Source: Gemmatimonadota bacterium (GTDB lineage: Bacteria > Gemmatimonadota > Gemmatimonadetes > Gemmatimonadales > GWC2-71-9). Taken from it: a stretch of 9,753 nucleotides of DNA. The position numbers and the translations under genes are program-made. The notes under the pieces were generated by a model that had not been told where the DNA came from, did no database searches, and was given only the letters and a program-made list of their open reading frames with translations. Positions 5,736 through 9,753 of this stretch are shown here, piece after piece. The DNA lies in assembly GCA_025360265.1 (NCBI GenBank), contig JANYCP010000109.1:1-9753 (forward strand). The letters run 5' to 3'. Position 1 is the stretch's first letter. Each line of letters opens with the position of its first letter.

Positions 5736-6763
5736 CGGCACCGAAGACGCGCTCGCTCATCTGGGGAGCCGGCGCGATCGGCGGCACCCTGGGCGCATAC
5801 CTCTTGCGCGCCGGTCACGACGTGACGCTGGTTGATACCGCGGCCGAGCACGTCGACGCGATCAATCGCCTGGGACTCAGGATTGCCGGGCCAATTGAAG
5901 AATTCTCCACGCCGATCCCGGCATTCACTCCCGATACGGTCCGTGGCACGTGGGATACGATCGTTCTCGCGACCAAAGCGCATCATACTGTGTCCGCAGT
6001 GCGCGCCCTGCTGCCGCACCTGGGCGACTCCGGTTGTGTGATCTCAGCGCAGAACGGCCTCAACGAATTCACGATTGCGGAAGTTGTTGGCGAGGCGCGC
6101 ACTGTTGGCGCCTTCGTCAACTTCGGCGCCGATTACCTCGAGCCCGGCGTCGTTCTCTACGGCGGACGGGGTACGGTCACCGTCGGCGAGGCGTTCCAGC
6201 CTCAAATCCCAAGTCCCACGCCTCGCGTGTTGGCCAGTATCGATGCCTGGCGCGACTTCGACGAACGCGCCTTCGCCACCACCAACATCTTCGGGTACCT
6301 CTGGGCCAAGGAAGCGTATGGTGCGATGCTCTTCGTGACCGCGCTCACCAACGATTCGATCGCCGATGCCCTCGCGCGCCCCAAATACCGCCAGCTCTAC
6401 ATTGCAATTGCCCGGGAGATTCTGGCCGTCGCACTTGCTCGAGGTGTACACCCGGAGTCGTTCGATGGTTTCGACCCTGCAGCTTACCTGCCAGCCGCTC
6501 CTGTTGGCGCGGCGTCGCAGTCGCTCGACGCGCTCGTTGCACACAATCGCAAGTCGGCCAAGACGCACAGTGGTATCTGGCGCGACCTGGCCGTGCGCAA
6601 GCGACCGACAGAAGTCGACGCGCAACTCGGCATCGTCGTACGGCTCGGCGCCGAAGTCGGCGTGCCGACGCCTCTCACCGCGCGAGTCGTTGCGTTGATC
6701 ACCGAAATTGAGCGGGGCGTTCGACCGCAAGCACTCGATAACATGGAAGCTCTCGCCTCATGA
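5672..6763 (+). CDS. Ketopantoate reductase (ApbA/PanE)-family oxidoreductase
   Basis: An NAD(P)-dependent oxidoreductase of the PanE family, which reduces 2-keto acids such as ketopantoate to 2-hydroxy acids. Numbered from 5672, the Rossmann motif GAGAIGG is at 32-38, TKAHHT at 101-106, and QNG at 127-129 (Asn128 in the position of the substrate/cofactor-binding Asn). Lys213 in LWAKEAYGA is the likely catalytic Lys, and RPTEVD at 311-316 holds the usual Glu (314). The start is uncertain: GTG 5672 is the only standard start before the Rossmann motif and overlaps the creatininase gene by 64 bases, adding an Arg/Cys-rich leader that looks non-native. An ATC at 5729, just before the creatininase stop, would give a more usual N-terminus. 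Its own stop overlaps the next ATG. The context suggests a catabolic 2-hydroxy/2-keto acid role rather than coenzyme A synthesis. Confidence 0.88.
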   Translation: MAGCCRGNARHAGRLLGRRIVAAPKTRSLIWGAGAIGGTLGAYLLRAGHDVTLVDTAAEHVDAINRLGLRIAGPIEEFSTPIPAFTPDTVRGTWDTIVLATKAHHTVSAVRALLPHLGDSGCVISAQNGLNEFTIAEVVGEARTVGAFVNFGADYLEPGVVLYGGRGTVTVGEAFQPQIPSPTPRVLASIDAWRDFDERAFATTNIFGYLWAKEAYGAMLFVTALTNDSIADALARPKYRQLYIAIAREILAVALARGVHPESFDGFDPAAYLPAAPVGAASQSLDALVAHNRKSAKTHSGIWRDLAVRKRPTEVDAQLGIVVRLGAEVGVPTPLTARVVALITEIERGVRPQALDNMEALAS

Positions 6764-7527
6764 ACCTCGACTTCACCGGCAGGACAGCCCTCGTCACCGG
6801 CGCGGCGCACGGCTTCGGGCGAGCGATCTCGCTCGCCTTCGCAGCGCGTGGCGCAAACGTGTGGGCATGCGACGTGATCGCTGACGAGCTCGCCGAAACG
6901 GAAACACTCTGCAGGGCAGCTGGTGGCAACTGTACGGTGCGCACCGTCGACATACGTGACGTTGAATCAATCGACCGTTTCGTTGCGGACGCAGCGAAGG
7001 CCGCTGGACCGGTGCACATCCTCGTCAACAATGCCGGCGGCGTCCTGGGGCAGGTCGGGCAGCCACTTGAGCAGGTTACGCCGGCGCAGTGGCAGGCGAT
7101 CTTCGACGTCAACGTGACTGGCGCATTTCATTGCGCACAGGCTGTGGCACCGGGAATGAAGGCGGCGAAGTTCGGGCGCATCATCAACATTTCGAGCGGC
7201 GCCGGGCTGGGGATCAGCCTCACGGGAATTCAGGCATACGCGTCGGCCAAAGCAGCGCAGATTGGCCTGACCCGTCAGTTGGCTCACGAGCTGGGCCCCT
7301 GGGGGATCACCGTCAACAACGTGGCGCCGGGATTTGTGCGCTCCAATCCGACCACCGAGAAGCAGTGGGAGTCGTACGGCGCAGAGAAGCAACGGGCTCT
7401 CATCGAAAACATCGCACTGAAGCGGCTGGGCTCGGTTGATGACATTGCATCGGGCGTGCTCTTCTTTGCGTCGGAGTACGCGGGCTGGGTGACAGGCCAG
7501 GTATTGTCGATTGACGGTGGTCGATGA
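6760..7527 (+). CDS. Short-chain dehydrogenase/reductase (SDR)
   Basis: A 255-residue classical SDR, an NAD(P)-dependent alcohol/ketone oxidoreductase of normal length. The cofactor motif TGAAHGFG is at 13-20. Asp38, at the end of the second strand (VWACDV), suggests a preference for NAD(H). NNAG is at 90-93, the active-site Asn118 lies in FDVNV, and Ser145/146 (INISSG) precede the catalytic Tyr160-x3-Lys164 (AYASAK). The C-terminus has the VAPGFVRS loop and the GQVLSIDGG ending. The ATG overlaps the upstream stop as ATGA, implying translational coupling. In the operon it probably oxidises a hydroxyl group of the intermediate handled by its neighbours; the substrate is unknown. Confidence 0.95.
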   Translation: MNLDFTGRTALVTGAAHGFGRAISLAFAARGANVWACDVIADELAETETLCRAAGGNCTVRTVDIRDVESIDRFVADAAKAAGPVHILVNNAGGVLGQVGQPLEQVTPAQWQAIFDVNVTGAFHCAQAVAPGMKAAKFGRIINISSGAGLGISLTGIQAYASAKAAQIGLTRQLAHELGPWGITVNNVAPGFVRSNPTTEKQWESYGAEKQRALIENIALKRLGSVDDIASGVLFFASEYAGWVTGQVLSIDGGR

Positions 7528-8912
7528 GCGACGTCGACGCCGTACTCGCGCATCTCACTGCCGGACACGAGCGAATCCTCGGCGAACTGATCGAGTTTGC
7601 GTCCATTCCGAGCGTGAGCACCGATCCGGCGCACGCGGCTGACATGCACGCGGCAGCGGCGTGGGTCGCGGCGAAGCTCCAGCACGCCGGGCCGTTCACC
7701 GTGAACATCATGCCGACGCCGGGCGCGAGTATCGTGTACGCCGAGTGGCTTGGTGCGCCCGGTGCACCGACAGCACTCATCTATGGACACTACGACGTGC
7801 AGCCGGAGGATCCGGTCGACTTGTGGAAGAGCCCACCGTTCGAGCCCACGCTGCGCGACGGTCGACTCTATGCCCGCGGCGTTTCCGATGACAAGGGACC
7901 GATGCTGATCCCGATCAAGGTCGCGGAAGCGTTCTTTGCGGTGCAGGGGCGGTTGCCGCTGAACCTGAAGTTCCTGATCGAAGGCGAAGAGGAGATCGGC
8001 AGCCGACATCTCGAAGCATTTGTCGCGGAGCACAAGGAACTGCTCGCCGCCGATGTCGTGATATCGGCCGACGGCGCGATGTGGCGTATCGACGAACCGT
8101 CGCTCACCGTGGCAAACCGCGGACTGGCCGGGCTGGAATTGATGCTGCGCGGGGCCGGCAAGGACTTGCATTCTGGGCGACACGGCGGAGGCGTTGCGAA
8201 TCCATTGCATGCAATGGCGCGCCTCATCGCATCGCTGCATGACGCGAACGGGCGTGTTGCCGTGGCAGGTTTTTACGATCGCGTTCGTGAACTGACTTCG
8301 GCAGCGCGCGCCGACATTGCAGCGCTCCCATTTGATGAAAACGGGTATCTGGCACAGGTCGGTGCTCCTGCCGCCGTCGGAGAGCCCGGCTACACCACAC
8401 TTGAGCGGCAGTGGACCAGGCCCACGCTGGAGTTGAATGGGATGTGGGGTGGCTATCAAGGGCCGGGACAGAAGACGGTGGTGCCGAGCGAAGCGCACGC
8501 GAAGATCACGTGCCGGTTGGTGCCCGACCAGGAGCCTGATGAAGTGGTCGCACTGGTGACACGACATCTTGAAGCACATCTGCCTGCGGGGACGACCTTG
8601 ACGACGCGCGCCGCCGACCATGGTGCCCCGCCGGCTCACATCGCGCGAGACCACTGGGTTTTGAAGAAGGCCGCGGCCGCGCTCCGGGCGACGTATGGTG
8701 TGGAGCCGCTGATCGTCCGGATGGGGGGGACAGTTCCTCTCGCCGAGATCTTCACACGTCTCATGCAATTGGACACGGTGTATTTTTCGTTTTCGACGGG
8801 CGACGAAGATTTCCATTCTCCCAATGAGTTCTTTCGCGTGCACCGCCTGCACGAAGGTCTCGCGGCGTGGGCTCGGCTCTGGGATTCCCTAAGGCTAGCG
8901 GCGGTATCATGA
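7524..8912 (+). CDS. M20-family metallodipeptidase (CNDP/DUG1-like)
   Basis: A complete 462-residue di-zinc peptidase of family M20, similar to cytosolic nonspecific dipeptidase. Metal ligands by motif: His89 in GHYDVQP, Asp122 in RGVSDDKGP (bridging), Glu156 (general base) and Glu157 in EGEEEIGS, Asp183 in SADGAMW, and His431 in FHSPNEFF. The lid domain contains DLHSGRHGGG (His216, which completes the active site across the dimer) and RMGGTVPL (Arg399), in place of the common R-x-GGS-[IL]-P. It hydrolyses dipeptides or related amides in the cytoplasm. It is joined to the SDR gene and the permease gene by ATGA overlaps at both ends, so it probably cleaves the compound imported by that permease. 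Confidence 0.95.
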   Translation: MSDVDAVLAHLTAGHERILGELIEFASIPSVSTDPAHAADMHAAAAWVAAKLQHAGPFTVNIMPTPGASIVYAEWLGAPGAPTALIYGHYDVQPEDPVDLWKSPPFEPTLRDGRLYARGVSDDKGPMLIPIKVAEAFFAVQGRLPLNLKFLIEGEEEIGSRHLEAFVAEHKELLAADVVISADGAMWRIDEPSLTVANRGLAGLELMLRGAGKDLHSGRHGGGVANPLHAMARLIASLHDANGRVAVAGFYDRVRELTSAARADIAALPFDENGYLAQVGAPAAVGEPGYTTLERQWTRPTLELNGMWGGYQGPGQKTVVPSEAHAKITCRLVPDQEPDEVVALVTRHLEAHLPAGTTLTTRAADHGAPPAHIARDHWVLKKAAAALRATYGVEPLIVRMGGTVPLAEIFTRLMQLDTVYFSFSTGDEDFHSPNEFFRVHRLHEGLAAWARLWDSLRLAAVS

Positions 8913-9753
8913 CCCTCGCCAACGAAGAAGCGCGCGTCGAAGCGCACAGCGCTGACCTCAAGAAAGAGCTCGGCGTTCGCGATCTCGCGCTCACGCAGAT
9001 TCTCTTCATCATCGGCCTCACCTGGATCGGCGTCGCGGGAAAGCTCGGTCCATCGCATGTGGTGCTGTGGCTCCTGGCGATCGTGTTCTTCTACCTGCCG
9101 ATGGCCGCCGTGGTGATCTACCTCAACCAACTGATGCCGCTCGAGGGCGGGCTGTATCAGTGGGCCAAGCTCGGTTTCAACTCGGTCGTCGGCTTCCTGC
9201 TGGCATGGAACCTCTGGTTGTATGTCATCGTGTTCACGTCGGAGATCGGCATTCAGTGCGCCACGTATTTGTCATACGCGCTGGGCCCGAGTGCGGCATG
9301 GATGACATCGAGTACCTGGTTTGTAGCGCTCTCCTCTGCCGTCATTCTCACCTTGATGGCCGTGGCAGCGACGATTGGCCTGGCGGTGGGCAAATGGGTG
9401 CACAACATCGGCGGCGTCTTCATGCTGATCATTTTCGGCGTGCTGATCCTGCTGCCGTTCATCGGACTTGCAACGGGCCACCTGGGTGAATTCCATCCCT
9501 TCCGCACAAAGATGCCCGAGTTCTCGCTCTTCAACCTGAACATTCTCGGCAAGATGGGTTTTGGTGCACTCGGCGGATTCGAGTACATGGCGATTCTTGC
9601 CGGTGAAACTCGCTCCCCGGCGCGGGCGATCCGTCGCTCGGTGTATATCGCCGCACCACTCATCGCGATCATGTTCATCATGGGCACCGCGACCGTGGTT
9701 GCCTACGTCCCGACCAACGACATCGACCTGATCGGTCCGATGCCGCAGGTGCT
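8909..9753 (+). CDS. APC-family amino acid/amine permease (right-truncated)
   Basis: An open frame from the ATG at 8909 to the window edge, 281 residues without a stop. It is an integral inner-membrane transporter of the amino acid-polyamine-organocation superfamily. After a charged cytoplasmic N-terminus (1-25) come hydrophobic segments at about 27-46, 51-73, 92-112, 134-160, 166-188, 212-232 and 245-266. Family landmarks are the glycine-rich first segment (IIGLTWIGVAGKLGP), MPLEGGLYQWAKLGF (76-90) at the start of the third, and GFGALGGFEYMAILAGETRS (217-236), the conserved F-x-G-x-E...E-T-[KR]-x-P block. Members usually have about 12 segments, so roughly the last 40% is missing. It shares an ATGA with the dipeptidase gene. 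It probably imports the amino acid, peptide or amine that the operon degrades. Confidence 0.93.
   Translation, partial: MTLANEEARVEAHSADLKKELGVRDLALTQILFIIGLTWIGVAGKLGPSHVVLWLLAIVFFYLPMAAVVIYLNQLMPLEGGLYQWAKLGFNSVVGFLLAWNLWLYVIVFTSEIGIQCATYLSYALGPSAAWMTSSTWFVALSSAVILTLMAVAATIGLAVGKWVHNIGGVFMLIIFGVLILLPFIGLATGHLGEFHPFRTKMPEFSLFNLNILGKMGFGALGGFEYMAILAGETRSPARAIRRSVYIAAPLIAIMFIMGTATVVAYVPTNDIDLIGPMPQV

Noticed and set aside
7284..8852. A 522-codon open frame on the minus strand
   Set aside because: It lies opposite the SDR end and the M20 dipeptidase gene, whose catalytic motifs are intact. The translation is Arg/His-rich with no recognisable domain, as expected for the antisense of a GC-rich gene.

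Overview
This is a gene-dense, GC-rich bacterial window with almost no non-coding DNA. Many starts are GTG, and neighbouring genes often share ATGA stop/start overlaps. The gene content (a kinase- or sensor-type TPR tail, small DUF1801 proteins, exported proteins of unknown role, peptide and amino-acid catabolism) suggests a soil or environmental heterotroph. Gemmatimonadota or Acidobacteriota would fit, but this is an impression from gene content and not a demonstrated placement. No RNA genes, insertion sequences, CRISPR arrays or phage genes were seen, and no gene-free stretch exceeds 80 bp.

Left block (1-1660, plus strand): the C-terminal part of a TPR-repeat protein runs in from the left edge. 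Six bases after its stop comes an aldo/keto reductase.

Middle block (1662-4536, minus strand, read right to left): a DUF1801 protein, an exported Asp-box (BNR/sialidase-fold) protein with a CxCC cysteine cluster, a Crp/Fnr-family regulator, and an exported His/Met-rich protein of unknown function. The first three are closely spaced (17 and 28 bp). The last is separated by a 76-bp gap that contains a perfect 12-bp palindrome resembling an FNR/DNR-type operator. The regulator's recognition helix has the E-x-x-S-R pattern of FNR-type proteins, so regulator and site support each other. This block ends convergently against the aldo/keto reductase with a 1-bp gap.

Right block (4585-9753, plus strand): a second DUF1801 (YdhG-like) protein diverges from the first across 48 bp. 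After a 65-bp gap holding a 7-bp-stem hairpin, a compact gene string follows: creatininase-family amidohydrolase, ketopantoate-reductase-family oxidoreductase, short-chain dehydrogenase, M20 metallodipeptidase, and an APC-family amino-acid/amine permease cut by the right edge. The last three junctions are all ATGA overlaps. The set looks like one uptake-and-degradation operon for an amide- or peptide-containing compound: permease imports, amidohydrolases cleave, and two NAD(P)-dependent enzymes process the hydroxy or keto acid part. The substrate cannot be read from the sequence. This operon, and the Fnr-type regulator with its exported Cys- and His/Met-rich neighbours, are the two parts most worth following up.
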